Source: Corynebacterium tuberculostearicum
GTDB lineage: Bacteria; Actinomycetota; Actinomycetes; Mycobacteriales; Mycobacteriaceae
Assembly: GCF_016894265.1 (NCBI RefSeq)
Contig: NZ_CP069791.1
Coordinates: forward strand, 248,001 to 312,000
Length of the DNA stretch: 64,000 bases
Reading direction: 5' to 3'
Under the pieces are notes generated by a model that ran no database searches, was not told the origin of the DNA, and saw nothing but the letters and a program-made list of their open reading frames with translations. Numbering within the stretch: the first letter of the stretch is position 1; each line of letters starts with the position of its first letter. A program made the position numbers and the translations under genes. Shown here piece after piece: positions 17,509-26,612 of this stretch.

Positions 17509-18943
17509 GAGCGTGTCAAGTTGTTTGTGTGTGGGGCTGGGTTTATAGGTATTTGTCGAAGCGGTCGGGGTAGGCCACGGCCATTTGGTTGATGGCTTGT
17601 TTCCAGCCGGATACTCGGGCTCCTTCCATGAGTCTGCCGGCTGTTCTTGAGACTCGTTTACCTTGCTTTGCTCTCTTGGCGGCTCGCTTGTCTTCAATAT
17701 TGCAGATCATCAACCACAGCGTCTTTAGGGCTGATTCATCGTTGGTGAACTGCACCCTGTTGCGAGTAGCTTTACGCAGCTCATTGTTAAAAGATTCAAT
17801 GGAGTTCGTCGTATAGATCACCTTCCTAGCTGCTGGTGGGAACTGCAGAAACGGGACAAACCGCGCCCACGCGTCCTGCCAGACCTTGACTGAGCGGGGA
17901 TACTTCTCACCCAGCTCGGAAGCCTCGAATTCGGCTAAAGCAGCCCTAGCTGTGGACTCGTCTGTGGCGGTGTAGACCTTCTTCAACGCGGCTGATACAG
18001 CCCGGCGATCCCCGTAGGCTACCCACCGGTTCGCGGCACGTATCAGGTGCACGATACAGGTTTGCACCATAGAGTTCGGCCAGGTTGCCTCGACTGCTTC
18101 TGGTAGGCCTTTCAGCCCGTCACAGCAGACGATAAAGACGTCTTTGACACCACGGTTAGAAAGATTGGCGCATACCTGCGCCCAAAATGAAGCGCCTTCT
18201 TCTTTGGCAATCCACAATCCTAAAATGTGTTTGATGCCGTCAAGGTCCACACCGATTGCCATGTACGCACTCTTGTTGACTACCCGGCCGCCATCGCGGA
18301 CTTTAATGCGCAGCGCGTCCAGGAAAATGACCGGGTAGAACTCATCTAGCTGGCGGTTTTGCCAGACCATAACCTCATCCAAGACGGCGTCAGTAACCGC
18401 TGAAATCGTCTCATGGGAGATATCAACCCGCATCGCCGTTGCCATGTGGTGCTGGATATCCCTGATTGTCATCCCACCGGCGTACAAGCTGACAATCATG
18501 TCATCGACATCAGTTAAACGTCTCGAGCCTTTAGGGACCATAGTTGGGATAAACGTCCCAGTCCTGTCTCTGGGGATATCCACGGTGACCGGCCCGTAGT
18601 TAGAATCCACGGTCTTTGTGTACGACCCGTTGCGGTGATTGTCTGTCCCAGCTGCAGCTTTGCCGCTCCTATCACCAGACTCGTAGCCGAGGTGGGCATC
18701 CATCTCGGCATTCAAACCCCTAGTAATCGAGGCTTGCAGCATGCCGCGAACCAGGTCATTGGCATCCGTTGTGGACGTGCCTAGGTCGTCAATCAGTTTC
18801 GCGATTTCAGGGTTAGCAAGCAGCTTCTTTTCAATCGCATCAATCTTGGCCTTATCGGCCGGATCTCGTCGTGCCACAGTAGTCATTCTGGTCCATCTCC
18901 TCATGCAGGTTGGGAACCCACACACAAACCATCAGACACTCTC
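17509..18943 (-). mobile_element. IS256-family insertion sequence, copy 1
   Basis: Element of 1435 bp with imperfect terminal inverted repeats: GAGCGTGTC at one end and GAGAGTGTC at the other, both followed by GTTTGTGTGTGGG. A second copy of the same length lies inverted at 41279-42713. The 8-base flanks here (AGGCTGCC and TTTCATCA) do not match, unlike copy 2. So this copy probably sits at a recombination or deletion junction. It cuts off the replicase gene on its right. Confidence 0.85.
17543..18886 (-). CDS. IS256-family (mutator-type) transposase
   Basis: Transposase of 447 aa, DDE type. It starts MTTVARRDPADKAK. Typical parts are GYESGDRSGKAAAGTDNHRNG, VDIPRDRTGTFIP, the catalytic region VIFLDALRIKVRDGG, the conserved CCDGLKGLPEAVEATWP with the second Asp, and IYTTNSIESFNNELRK with the final Glu. 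It is the same protein as that at 41336 apart from one residue near the start; the untranslated leaders differ more. Confidence 0.95.
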   Translation of the reverse strand: MTTVARRDPADKAKIDAIEKKLLANPEIAKLIDDLGTSTTDANDLVRGMLQASITRGLNAEMDAHLGYESGDRSGKAAAGTDNHRNGSYTKTVDSNYGPVTVDIPRDRTGTFIPTMVPKGSRRLTDVDDMIVSLYAGGMTIRDIQHHMATAMRVDISHETISAVTDAVLDEVMVWQNRQLDEFYPVIFLDALRIKVRDGGRVVNKSAYMAIGVDLDGIKHILGLWIAKEEGASFWAQVCANLSNRGVKDVFIVCCDGLKGLPEAVEATWPNSMVQTCIVHLIRAANRWVAYGDRRAVSAALKKVYTATDESTARAALAEFEASELGEKYPRSVKVWQDAWARFVPFLQFPPAARKVIYTTNSIESFNNELRKATRNRVQFTNDESALKTLWLMICNIEDKRAAKRAKQGKRVSRTAGRLMEGARVSGWKQAINQMAVAYPDRFDKYL

Positions 18944-19871
18944 TTTCATCACGGGCCGCGCACCCTTGACTAATCCAAAGGACACGGACGCCGTCGATCA
19001 GTTCTGGGTCATATTGATCAAGTCCTGCGCCTATTTCGTTTTCAACATCTTCTGCAAGAGCTTTGAAGGCTTGGGCTTCTTCTCGACGAGCCTTCACTGC
19101 ATTGATGAGTTCACGACCAGAGCTAAATTGCTGACGCATGTTTTTACCGTACTGAGGGTGTCCAGCCATCTCACGCACCTGCCTTAGAAAGTCCTGGAGG
19201 CGAATGACGCGATCGTGTTGGTGATACCAGCGATATGCCTCTACTGACTTACCAGTATAAAAAGGACTACGACTAAAACGGTGCGCAAAGTGCGGGTCAT
19301 GTGCGAGAAGAGCGCCTAACTCCTGGCTCGTAGCTTTTAGCAGCTCCATATTGCTGGAATGCTTATTTTTGCCGGTATACACCGGGTCAATCAGCCAAAT
19401 AAACTGAGCTTTACCACTTAGCGGATTAATCCCGGCCCATGCTGGCCCAATGCCTCGCTGGACAAGGGCGAAGATAACGCTTTTAACATAAGCATTGAGA
19501 TGAACTGGATGGCCTCCAGATTCTCCGGGCTGGTCAACATCAATAACCATAACCGCAGAATATTGCTTATTCGTCAGCATGACGTATTCACATCGACCGA
19601 GTTTCTCCGAATCAGTGCGATAAAGTCTCGGAACGCTGCGCTTCTTACCGGTTTCTTCATCTACCACGACACGGTAAGCACTTTGAAAGTCACGGCTGAT
19701 AGAACCGTGTAGCGCATCACGCCCAAGATGCTGGAGAAGTTTTTCCCGGTCAAGCTGACTTGCCGGAGTATCATCTAGACCTGCGCAATCCTGGCGCACT
19801 CTAGATGGCGTACCAACACGCGCACCGGTCAAAGTGCCCGGAGAGGAATCATTAGATAGAATCATGCACAT
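18944..19871 (-). pseudogene. repA: Plasmid replicase RepA (pNG2/pGA1 type), 3' end lost
   Basis: N-terminal about 309 residues of a corynebacterial replicase. Recognisable parts: LTNKQYSAVMVIDVDQPGE, RGIGPAWAGINPLSGKAQFI, WLIDPVYTGKN, HDPHFAHRFSRSPFYTGKS. It carries the replicase/primase C-terminal region that starts plasmid replication by the ColE2-like/pCG1-family route. The frame is native up to the IS256 end at 18943; codons past that point come from the IS. The family is usually about 450-490 aa, so the C-terminal DNA-binding part is missing. It is probably non-functional. Confidence 0.8.
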
Positions 19872-20119
19872 GCTTTCCCCCAGCTACTACTGGGTGATAA
19901 GCGAAGGTCACTTGGTTGCCGCCGAGTGGCCTTCTTTCGTCTTTAGTATCTCTCAACTGTAAAACACATGACTGTCATTTTGTGCGAGACACACATAAAG
20001 ATATGTTTTACCTGCAGTAACAGTGTTTGAAATATATTGCAACAAATGCTAAAACCGCAGAGTATCCTGCATAGATACAAGACATCGACTATGGATCATA
20101 GGGGTTAGCGGTACTCATG
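19872..20119. other. AT-rich upstream region of the broken replicase
   Basis: No convincing gene. This is the leader of the truncated replicase and an AT-rich stretch. A plasmid origin or control region would be expected here, but I see no clear iterons. Confidence 0.3.
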
Positions 20120-20345
20120 TGTACTGCCGTCCAAATCAAAGGCTTGGTTGTCACCGAGGCAACCAGGACTACTCCAAGCACCACAGCCTCCAGGACTACA
20201 GATAACCAAAGAGCCTTTAAAGAGAAACCACATAGATAAACCCCAGTACTTTCTTCCTCACTGCCAATGCTCACTGGAGTGAACAATCCCTTGTGACTTT
20301 TGTCGAAGCTCCGCACAATGGTTATAGGCTGCTTCCCCCCGAACG
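20120..20345. repeat. Plasmid repeat, copy A (related to 37280-37504)
   Basis: About 225 bases that match 37280-37504 with many small differences: CCAAATCAAAGGCTTGGTTG, then CACAGCCTCCAGGACTACAG, CCAATGCTCACTGGAGTG and TTTTGTCGAAGCTCCGCA. A 75-codon minus-strand frame (20089-20316) with a hydrophobic C-terminus crosses it. The second copy of the repeat does not keep that frame open, so I do not call a gene. Partial copies lie near 17491 and 46571. Confidence 0.7.
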
Positions 20346-20358
20346 GCCACTATGTATA

Positions 20359-20400
20359 AGTTCTAGCCCTGCCTCTCGCCCCTCAGGCAGGGCTAGAACT
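20359..20400. terminator. 16-bp perfect hairpin, copy A
   Basis: AGTTCTAGCCCTGCCT (20359-20374) and AGGCAGGGCTAGAACT (20385-20400) form a perfect 16-base stem with a 10-base loop. A related hairpin at 39204-39241 has paired base changes that keep the stem. It is probably a bidirectional terminator or a cruciform of the plasmid backbone. Confidence 0.65.
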
Positions 20401-20547
20401 CGTTAATGATTTCTGAGTCAATCGAATACGAACACTTCAGAGTACTAAGAGTGCAACTCCTACGGTAATCATCCGTTCTCGCCACGTAACTACTAGATGA
20501 GGGCACCCCTACCGGTAATCACTAATACAGGGTGCCTATCGTGATGA

Positions 20548-20817
20548 TTACTTTGACTGCTGCTCGTCCTTGGCGGCGACAATCATGTGCGCTAGCACCT
20601 CCAGGAACTTATTGAGGTTGCCTGGATCTGCCGTGATGGTTTCGAAGACTTCCTGAGACTCCCGGGCCGCCTGCACGAGTGCGCCGAACCCTTTGTTTTT
20701 AAAAGCGTCAGTGCCAGCAACCTGTGAGGGGTTATTTTTCCTGACTAATGCCTGCACAGGGGCTGCTAACTGTCTCCGGCGTAACTGAGCACTCCAGCTG
20801 GGATTCGTCTGTTCCAC
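20548..20817 (-). CDS. Small plasmid-borne hypothetical protein
   Basis: Protein of 89 aa, polar and helical: WSAQLRRRQLAAPVQALVRK near the start and NLNKFLEVLAHMIVAAKDEQQ at the end. I do not recognise the family. It lies on the plasmid-like segment between the hairpin and the copper island and may be a control protein of the plasmid backbone. The 20401-20547 gap before it contains two copies of a short CCTAC(C)GGTAATCA motif. Confidence 0.45.
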   Translation of the reverse strand: MEQTNPSWSAQLRRRQLAAPVQALVRKNNPSQVAGTDAFKNKGFGALVQAARESQEVFETITADPGNLNKFLEVLAHMIVAAKDEQQSK

Positions 20818-21115
20818 TCACCAATCTCGAACGCCTGCGAATCCAGTTGACATGGCCGGCTTCGTACCATGAGCACCAGCGACTGATCGGTGTTTGGTGG
20901 TGTCCGGCCCGTACCGGTCGTCACTGCCTTCGCCGACGTGGCAAGGAAGTCCACGGTTCTCATTAGACCGGGACCACTACTCTCCGACGCGCAGCGACAC
21001 CGTCCAGCGGGTCGCCCCGCAGCATCGTTTCGCCACGAGGCGCATGTCGGACGCTCCAGCCATCGTCTGCAGCACGCGTGCGATGTGGCTCATACGACCA
21101 CCCCCTTCTTGCGGA
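20818..21115. other. Left border of the copper island, no gene called
   Basis: Several short frames exist on both strands but none has recognisable features or a good start. Base composition changes here from the AT-rich plasmid backbone to the GC-rich island, so this is the left edge of the inserted metal-resistance block. Confidence 0.4.
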
Positions 21116-21166
21116 ATACCTGCCAGGGGTATACTGTTGACTTGTACAGGTACCCGGTAGGGGTAC
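21116..21166 (+). promoter_or_regulatory. Two CsoR-like operators before copZ
   Basis: ATACCTGCCAGGGGTAT (21116-21132) and GTACCCGGTAGGGGTAC (21150-21166) are both inverted repeats of the TACCC...GGGTA type that CsoR repressors bind. They lie 25-75 bases before the copZ start, and CsoR genes are present in the island. Copper-induced release of CsoR should turn the operon on. TTGACT overlaps the spacer between the two boxes. Confidence 0.75.
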
Positions 21167-21191
21167 TACAGAGACACAAGGAGGATACATA

Positions 21192-21401
21192 ATGGCTTCG
21201 AACAATTACCAGGTGACGGGCATGACCTGCGGGCACTGCGAGATGTCGGTCCGCGAGGAAGTCGGTGAGATCCCCGGCGTCCAGGACATCCAGGTCAGCG
21301 CGCAGACCGGCAAGCTTAACGTCACCGCCGAGGGCGAGATTGACGATGCCAAGGTCCTCGCGGCGGTCGAGGAGGCCGGCTACTCGGCGGTGCGTGTCTG
21401 A
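21192..21401 (+). CDS. copZ: Copper chaperone CopZ (HMA domain)
   Basis: Cytoplasmic copper chaperone of 69 aa that passes Cu(I) to the CopA ATPase. It is a single heavy-metal-associated domain with the metal loop GMTCGHC (residues 10-16) and the usual tail AAVEEAGYSAVRV. A good ribosome binding site (AAGGAGGATAC) precedes the ATG, and the stop overlaps the next start (TGATG). First gene of the CsoR-controlled operon. Confidence 0.95.
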   Translation: MASNNYQVTGMTCGHCEMSVREEVGEIPGVQDIQVSAQTGKLNVTAEGEIDDAKVLAAVEEAGYSAVRV

Positions 21402-22342
21402 TGAAGGCCGGAGGACGGCTTGCGCTCTACGGGGCCGGGCTGGTGGTGGCGTTCGGCGGGGCCTTCGGCCTTGCCGGCGCCGTCATTCCTGACAGCTTCG
21501 TAGCAGCATGGGCAGAAGGAAGTGACGTGAACACACACGGTGAAGGACACGGCGGCGCTGCGCAAGAAACTGCGGAGCCCACTCTGAACGGGGTCTCCGC
21601 AAGCGCGGACGGCTTCGTACTTTCCCCAGTCCAGGCTCCCACGGCTGCAGGCGAGGATGGAGACCTGAGTTTCCAGATCCTCGACGAGTCCGGCGAAGCG
21701 GTGACCGAGTACACTACCGCGCACGAGAAGGACCTGCATCTGATCGCCGTTCGCACCGATGGTACTGGTTTCCAGCACGTGCACCCCGAGCTTGACACGA
21801 GCACAGGCACTTGGTCGGTGCCGTGGACCTGGGACGAGGCGGGCACCTACCGCGTGTACGCCGACTTCACACCCGAGGGCGAGGGAGCCGAAGGGATCAC
21901 CCTGACTCGCGCCGTCGAGGTGGCGGGCGACTTCGCCCCTGTTGAGACCGAGTCACAGACCACCGACGAGGTCGACGGATACACCGTCTCCCTGAATGGC
22001 GACCTTACCGCCGGCACCTCAAGCGAGCTCACCATCTCGGTCGAGCGCGACGGTCAGCCGGTGACCACGCTGGAGCCCTACCTGGGCGCGTTTGGCCACC
22101 TGGTGGCGCTGCGCGAAGGCGACCTCGCCTACTTGCACGTCCACGCCGAGGGCGACGAGCCCCAGGCCAGGGACACGGCCGGACCCGAGATCGGATTCGC
22201 AGCGGAGGCCCCGACCGCCGACCGTTACCTGCTCTACCTGGACTTCCAGGTCGATGGGCAGGTGCACACCGCCGAGTTCGTGATCGACGCCGAGCATGGT
22301 GACGGCTCGCAGACAGACGATTCGCATACCGGCGGCCACTGA
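21401..22342 (+). CDS. Exported heavy-metal-binding protein
   Basis: Protein of 313 aa with an N-terminal membrane anchor or signal ([22 protein letters not shown]) and a long acidic extracytoplasmic part. Two related modules each carry a His cluster: [10 protein letters not shown] and [10 protein letters not shown]. The tail is His/Asp-rich (ending HTGGH), suited to binding metal outside the membrane. It is coupled to copZ by a 1-base overlap and followed by copA. Similar genes sit in actinobacterial copper operons; the exact function is not established. Confidence 0.75.
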   Translation: MKAGGRLALYGAGLVVAFGGAFGLAGAVIPDSFVAAWAEGSDVNTHGEGHGGAAQETAEPTLNGVSASADGFVLSPVQAPTAAGEDGDLSFQILDESGEAVTEYTTAHEKDLHLIAVRTDGTGFQHVHPELDTSTGTWSVPWTWDEAGTYRVYADFTPEGEGAEGITLTRAVEVAGDFAPVETESQTTDEVDGYTVSLNGDLTAGTSSELTISVERDGQPVTTLEPYLGAFGHLVALREGDLAYLHVHAEGDEPQARDTAGPEIGFAAEAPTADRYLLYLDFQVDGQVHTAEFVIDAEHGDGSQTDDSHTGGH

Positions 22343-22389
22343 CCCGCAGGGCCTGGCGTCGCACGAGAGATGAAGAGAGAAGGAAGAGG

Positions 22390-24660
22390 ATGAGTACATT
22401 AGCGCCCCCCATCGGTGGGCCGGACATCGAGCTGGAGATCGGCGGGATGACCTGCGCCTCCTGTGCGAACCGGATCGAGAAGAAGCTGAACAAGCTCGAG
22501 GGCGTCGCGGCCACGGTCAACTACGCCACCGAGAAGGCCAAGGTCACCGTGCCTGCCGGCTACGATCCGGGCCTGCTGGTCGCCGAGGTCGAGAAGACCG
22601 GCTACACGGCTGCGCTGCCCAAGCCCAAGGGCACCACGGCGAACACGTCGGAGACCGAGGCCGGGGAGGAGGAAGACACTGAGCTCACCTCGCTGCGCCA
22701 TCGGCTAGTCGGCGCCATTGTGCTCACGGTTCCCGTGATCGCCATGGCCATGATCCCCGCACTGCAGTTCGTATATTGGCAGTGGGCCTCACTCGCGCTT
22801 GCCGCCCCGGTGATCATCTGGGCAGCCTGGCCGTTCCATAAGGCCGCATGGACGAACCTCAAGCACGGTACCGCGACGATGGACACACTCATCTCGATGG
22901 GCACCTCGGTCGCACTGCTGTGGTCCGTCTACGCACTATTCTTCGGAACCGCTGGCACACCCGGGATGACGCACCCGTTCGAGTTCACGATCGCTCCCTC
23001 GGATGGCGCGGCGAACATCTATCTCGAAGTTGGCGCGGGCGTGACGATGTTCATCCTCGCCGGCCGCTACTTCGAGAAGCGCTCCAAACGCCAGGCCGGG
23101 GCCGCGCTGCGCGCCCTCCTGGAGCTCGGCGCGAAGGAAGTCGCCGTGCTCCGCGACGGCGTTGAGGTGAAGATCCCCACCTCTGACCTCCAGGTCGGCG
23201 ACGAGTTCATCGTTCGTCCGGGTGAGAAGATCGCCACCGACGGCATCGTGGTCTCCGGCTCCTCCGCGGTGGACGCCTCCATGCTCACCGGCGAGTCCGT
23301 ACCGGTCGAGGTCCGCGAGGGCGACTCGGTCACCGGTGCCACCGTCAACGCGGGCGGCCGCCTTGTCGTGCGGGCGACCCGTGTCGGTTCGGACACGCAG
23401 CTTGCGCAGATGGCGAAGCTCGTCGAGGATGCGCAGACTGGCAAGGCCGAGGTGCAGCGTCTGGCTGACACGATCTCCGGCGTGTTCGTGCCGATCGTCA
23501 TCGTCGTCGCGTTCATCACCCTCGGCGCCTGGCTGGGAGCCGGATTCCCCGTCGCCGCCGCGTTCACCGCAGCGGTCGCCGTGCTCGTTATCGCCTGCCC
23601 CTGCGCGCTGGGACTCGCGACTCCGACCGCGCTGCTGGTCGGCACCGGCCGCGGGGCGCAGATGGGCATCCTCATCAAGGGCCCAGAGGTGCTGGAGTCC
23701 ACCCGCAAGGTCGATACCGTCGTGCTCGACAAGACCGGTACCGTCACCAGCGGCAAGATGACCCTGACAGATGTGATCACCGAATCCGGTGTGGACCGTG
23801 CCGAGCTGCTGCGCTTCGCGGGTGCGTTGGAGGACTCCTCGGAGCACCCGATCGCGCAGGCGATCGCCAAGGGCGCCACCCAGGAAGTCGGCCAGTTGCC
23901 CACGCCCGAGGACTTCGCCAATGTTGAAGGCAAGGGCGTGCAGGGCATCGTCGAGGGCACCCCGGTCGTCGTCGGACGCGAGTCGCTGCTGGCCGACTGG
24001 TCACAGAAGCTCTCTCCGGAGGTCGCACGGGCGAAGGCTCAAGCTGAGGGTGAAGGCAAGACGGTCGTCGCGATCGGCTGGGACGGTGCTGCGCGCGGCA
24101 TCCTCGTCGTCGCCGACACCGTCAAGCCCACGAGCGCGGAGGCGATCCGCGGGCTCAAGGAGATCGGCCTGACCCCGGTGCTGCTCACCGGTGACAATGA
24201 GGCCGTGGCCCGCCAGATCGCCGCCGAGGTCGGCATCGAGGAGGTCATCGCCGAGGTGCTGCCCAAGGACAAGGTCGACGTCGTCACCCGTCTCCAGGGC
24301 GAGGGCAAGATCGTCGCGATGGTCGGCGACGGCGTCAACGACGCCCCCGCGCTCGCGCAGGCCGATCTGGGCCTGGCGATGGGCACCGGCACGGACGTCG
24401 CGATCGAGGCCTCCGACATCACCCTGGTCCGCGGCGACCTGCGGGCCGCGGTCGACGCGATCCGTCTGTCTCGGAAGACACTTTCGACGATCAAGACCAA
24501 CCTGTTCTGGGCATTCGCCTATAACACCGCCGCGATCCCAGTCGCAGCGCTGGGCATGCTCAACCCCATGCTCGCAGGCGCGGCGATGGCGTTCTCCAGC
24601 GTCTTCGTCGTCGGCAACAGCCTCCGCCTGCGCGGGTTCAAGAGCGTCGCCACGAAGTGA
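22390..24660 (+). CDS. copA: Copper-exporting P1B-type ATPase CopA
   Basis: Cu(I) efflux pump of 756 aa. An N-terminal HMA domain has [15 protein letters not shown]. The transmembrane metal site [13 protein letters not shown] is near residue 403. The phosphorylated Asp is in [10 protein letters not shown] (about residue 446), with TGES in the actuator domain, a [12 protein letters not shown]-binding segment and the hinge [10 protein letters not shown]. The CPC motif marks Cu(I)/Ag(I) specificity (P1B-1). It belongs to the copZ operon; a GTG-start frame of the next gene overlaps its stop. Confidence 0.96.
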   Translation: MSTLAPPIGGPDIELEIGGMTCASCANRIEKKLNKLEGVAATVNYATEKAKVTVPAGYDPGLLVAEVEKTGYTAALPKPKGTTANTSETEAGEEEDTELTSLRHRLVGAIVLTVPVIAMAMIPALQFVYWQWASLALAAPVIIWAAWPFHKAAWTNLKHGTATMDTLISMGTSVALLWSVYALFFGTAGTPGMTHPFEFTIAPSDGAANIYLEVGAGVTMFILAGRYFEKRSKRQAGAALRALLELGAKEVAVLRDGVEVKIPTSDLQVGDEFIVRPGEKIATDGIVVSGSSAVDASMLTGESVPVEVREGDSVTGATVNAGGRLVVRATRVGSDTQLAQMAKLVEDAQTGKAEVQRLADTISGVFVPIVIVVAFITLGAWLGAGFPVAAAFTAAVAVLVIACPCALGLATPTALLVGTGRGAQMGILIKGPEVLESTRKVDTVVLDKTGTVTSGKMTLTDVITESGVDRAELLRFAGALEDSSEHPIAQAIAKGATQEVGQLPTPEDFANVEGKGVQGIVEGTPVVVGRESLLADWSQKLSPEVARAKAQAEGEGKTVVAIGWDGAARGILVVADTVKPTSAEAIRGLKEIGLTPVLLTGDNEAVARQIAAEVGIEEVIAEVLPKDKVDVVTRLQGEGKIVAMVGDGVNDAPALAQADLGLAMGTGTDVAIEASDITLVRGDLRAAVDAIRLSRKTLSTIKTNLFWAFAYNTAAIPVAALGMLNPMLAGAAMAFSSVFVVGNSLRLRGFKSVATK

Positions 24661-24666
24661 CGAACG

Positions 24667-24726
24667 AGAACCCACCCATCCATACCAATCCGATACAGAA
24701 CCCACCCATCCATACGAATCCGATAC
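24667..24726 (+). repeat. Two tandem 30-bp repeats after copA
   Basis: A 30-base unit beginning AGAACCCACCCATCCATAC is present twice in a row (24667-24696, 24697-24726), differing at one base. Its length is ten codons. In the frame that opens at the GTG at 24657 it would encode NPPIHTNPIQ twice, so it may be a coding extension of the YHS protein or an untranslated spacer. Confidence 0.85.
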
Positions 24727-24743
24727 AGAAGGAACACCAGAAA

Positions 24744-24995
24744 ATGAGCAACTGCTGTAGCACGAACGAGACTAACCCCGCCGCCGAGAACGGTGGACGC
24801 GAGAACCTGCTCGGCGGGGGCGCCGATGACATGACCACCTGCCCGGTCATGGTCGGCACCCCGGTCAGCAAGAAGACCGCCGAGGCCGCCGGCCTCTACC
24901 GCGACTTCAAGGGCGAGCGCTACTACTTCTGCTGCGCCGGCTGCGGCCCCGCATTTGATTCGGACCCCGCCAAATACGCCGCCAACATGGCGTAA
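24744..24995 (+). CDS. YHS-domain metal-binding protein
   Basis: Small Cys-rich protein of 83 aa from ATG 24744, with CCS near the start and a YHS domain: MTTCPVMVGTPVSKKTAEAAG, then FKGERYYFCCAGCGPAFDSDPAKY. YHS domains bind metal and often accompany copper ATPases as chaperone-like parts. AGAAGGAACACC is a fair ribosome binding site. An alternative GTG at 24657 overlapping the copA stop would add 29 residues made mostly of a duplicated decapeptide. Confidence 0.82.
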   Translation: MSNCCSTNETNPAAENGGRENLLGGGADDMTTCPVMVGTPVSKKTAEAAGLYRDFKGERYYFCCAGCGPAFDSDPAKYAANMA

Positions 24996-25062
24996 TCCAC
25001 CAGCGTGCCGGGGTGCCGCGGCACCGCTGCGGCACCCCGGCACCTGATCGGAGCGAACCGAC

Positions 25063-25416
25063 ATGACCACCCCGACCTCAATGACCGAACCTCACATCGA
25101 CACCTGCCCGGCGGGAGGCGACGGCGATCCGTCCGTCCACGGATACATCAGCGACAAGGCGACGTACCGCAATCGCCTGCGGCGCCTCGAAGGCCAAATC
25201 CGCGGCATCGATCGGATGATCGATGAGGACCGCTACTGCATCGACATCTTCACCCAGATCTCCGCAGCCACCAGGGCACTCGAAAACGTCGCCCTCGGAC
25301 TGCTCGACGATCACCTCAAGCATTGCGTCCTCGACGCCGCCCTCGCCGGTGGACCAGTCAGCGAGCAGAGGCTCGGCGAGGCATCCGAGGCCATCGCCCG
25401 TCTCGTTCGCTCCTGA
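25063..25416 (+). CDS. csoR: CsoR-family copper-sensing repressor 1
   Basis: Protein of 117 aa, all-helical DUF156 family. It carries RNRLRRLEGQIRGIDRMIDEDRYC and DDHLKHCV, giving the Cys59/His84/Cys88 set used by CsoR to bind Cu(I). The His distinguishes it from persulfide sensors of the CstR type. The N-terminal 28 residues, with one extra Cys, are an extension not needed for the fold. It probably represses the boxes at 21116-21166 and others in the island. Confidence 0.9.
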   Translation: MTTPTSMTEPHIDTCPAGGDGDPSVHGYISDKATYRNRLRRLEGQIRGIDRMIDEDRYCIDIFTQISAATRALENVALGLLDDHLKHCVLDAALAGGPVSEQRLGEASEAIARLVRS

Positions 25417-25463
25417 CGCCCGCACACCAAATCGATCACGACCTGCAGCCCAGGAGTTTCCCT

Positions 25464-26609
25464 ATGACCACACAACACGTCCTCATCCTCGGTTCAGGAG
25501 CAGCCGGAGCCGCAGCCGCCCGCACTCTCGCCACACGTGACGACGTCCGGGTGACGATGGTGACCCGCACCGGGGAGACGCCTTACACGCGAATGCTCAT
25601 CAAAGGAATCGCGTTCGGCCCGACCCCGCCGGAGATGATCAAGCTCCCGCTACCTCAGATTGAGGTCATCGCCGACACCGTGCTCGATGTCGATACTACG
25701 GCGAAGCGGGTCCAACTGACCTCCGGCGCGCAGGTCTCCTACGACGCGCTCATTGTCGCGACAGGGAGCGTGCCCCGCTCTCTGCCCGCGGGTGTACTCG
25801 AAGGCGACGACGTCGGACAAGGCCGGGTCACTGCTCTGCACTCCTTGGAAGATGCCATGGGTATCCGCGATCTGCTGACCAGCCTGGCACGGCCGGCGCG
25901 AGTGACGATCTATGGCGGCGGAATCATCGCAGCCGAGACCGCTTCGTCGCTGCAAGCCGACGGACACATGGTCATGCTGGTCTCTCGCAGTTCTGTTCCC
26001 GGCATCGGAGCGTTTGGGGCGCCGGTGGCTGAGCGCCTCGCCGCTGACCATGCCGCCAAGGTGCAGACTCGATTCGGTCGCACTCTCCAGCATGTCGACG
26101 AAACAGAATCCGGTGTTGCCATCACCCTCGACGACGATCAACGCATCGTGGCCGACTTACTCCTCGTTGCGCTCGGCACGACGCCCGCAGCCCCGTCGCC
26201 GTGGACGAACGGCATCGACGTCGATGATCGCCTCCGTGCCGCAGCAGACCACGTCTACGCCGCCGGAGGTGTAGCTACGCATCACGACGAAGCACTGGGC
26301 GTCTGGCGCATCGACCATTGGGAAGACGCCGCCGCGCAGGGCACGCACGCCGCACAGGCCGCACTGCACGACCTCGACATCAGCGACGATCCGGGCACCT
26401 ACCTGCCGCGCAGCCCCTACATGGCGCTGGTCTACGGTCAGATGATCTCCGGAGTCGGGTACACCGCTGGTGCAGACGCCCAGGTGGAAGCCGGCGAGGA
26501 GTTCATCGTGCGCCACGAGACCGACGGCACCGTCGTCGGCGTCACCGGCATCGACGCGGTCGGCACCGTCTACCAGTGGGGTCAGCAGCTCCACGGCCTG
26601 CAGGCATAG
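25464..26609 (+). CDS. FAD-dependent NAD(P)H oxidoreductase
   Basis: Protein of 381 aa of the pyridine nucleotide-disulfide oxidoreductase fold. The FAD-binding loop is LILGSGAAGAAAAR at the start; the NAD(P)H loop is VTIYGGGIIAAETASSL near the middle; DHVYAAGGVATH is the second FAD motif. There is no CxxxxC redox pair, so it is not a mercuric reductase or thioredoxin reductase. It resembles ferredoxin or rubredoxin reductase-like enzymes, and a ferredoxin gene lies two genes downstream. The metal-related role is inferred from context. Confidence 0.78.
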   Translation: MTTQHVLILGSGAAGAAAARTLATRDDVRVTMVTRTGETPYTRMLIKGIAFGPTPPEMIKLPLPQIEVIADTVLDVDTTAKRVQLTSGAQVSYDALIVATGSVPRSLPAGVLEGDDVGQGRVTALHSLEDAMGIRDLLTSLARPARVTIYGGGIIAAETASSLQADGHMVMLVSRSSVPGIGAFGAPVAERLAADHAAKVQTRFGRTLQHVDETESGVAITLDDDQRIVADLLLVALGTTPAAPSPWTNGIDVDDRLRAAADHVYAAGGVATHHDEALGVWRIDHWEDAAAQGTHAAQAALHDLDISDDPGTYLPRSPYMALVYGQMISGVGYTAGADAQVEAGEEFIVRHETDGTVVGVTGIDAVGTVYQWGQQLHGLQA

Positions 26610-26612
26610 ACG

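Noticed and set aside
20089..20316. A 75-codon frame with a hydrophobic end inside plasmid repeat A
   Set aside because: The related copy at 37280 carries stops in the same frame, so coding is not conserved.
24667..24726. CRISPR-like tandem repeats
   Set aside because: Only two units with no spacer between them and no cas genes.
25464..26609. Mercuric reductase (merA) in the metal island
   Set aside because: The protein lacks the CxxxxC redox pair and the C-terminal Cys pair; there are no merR or merT genes.
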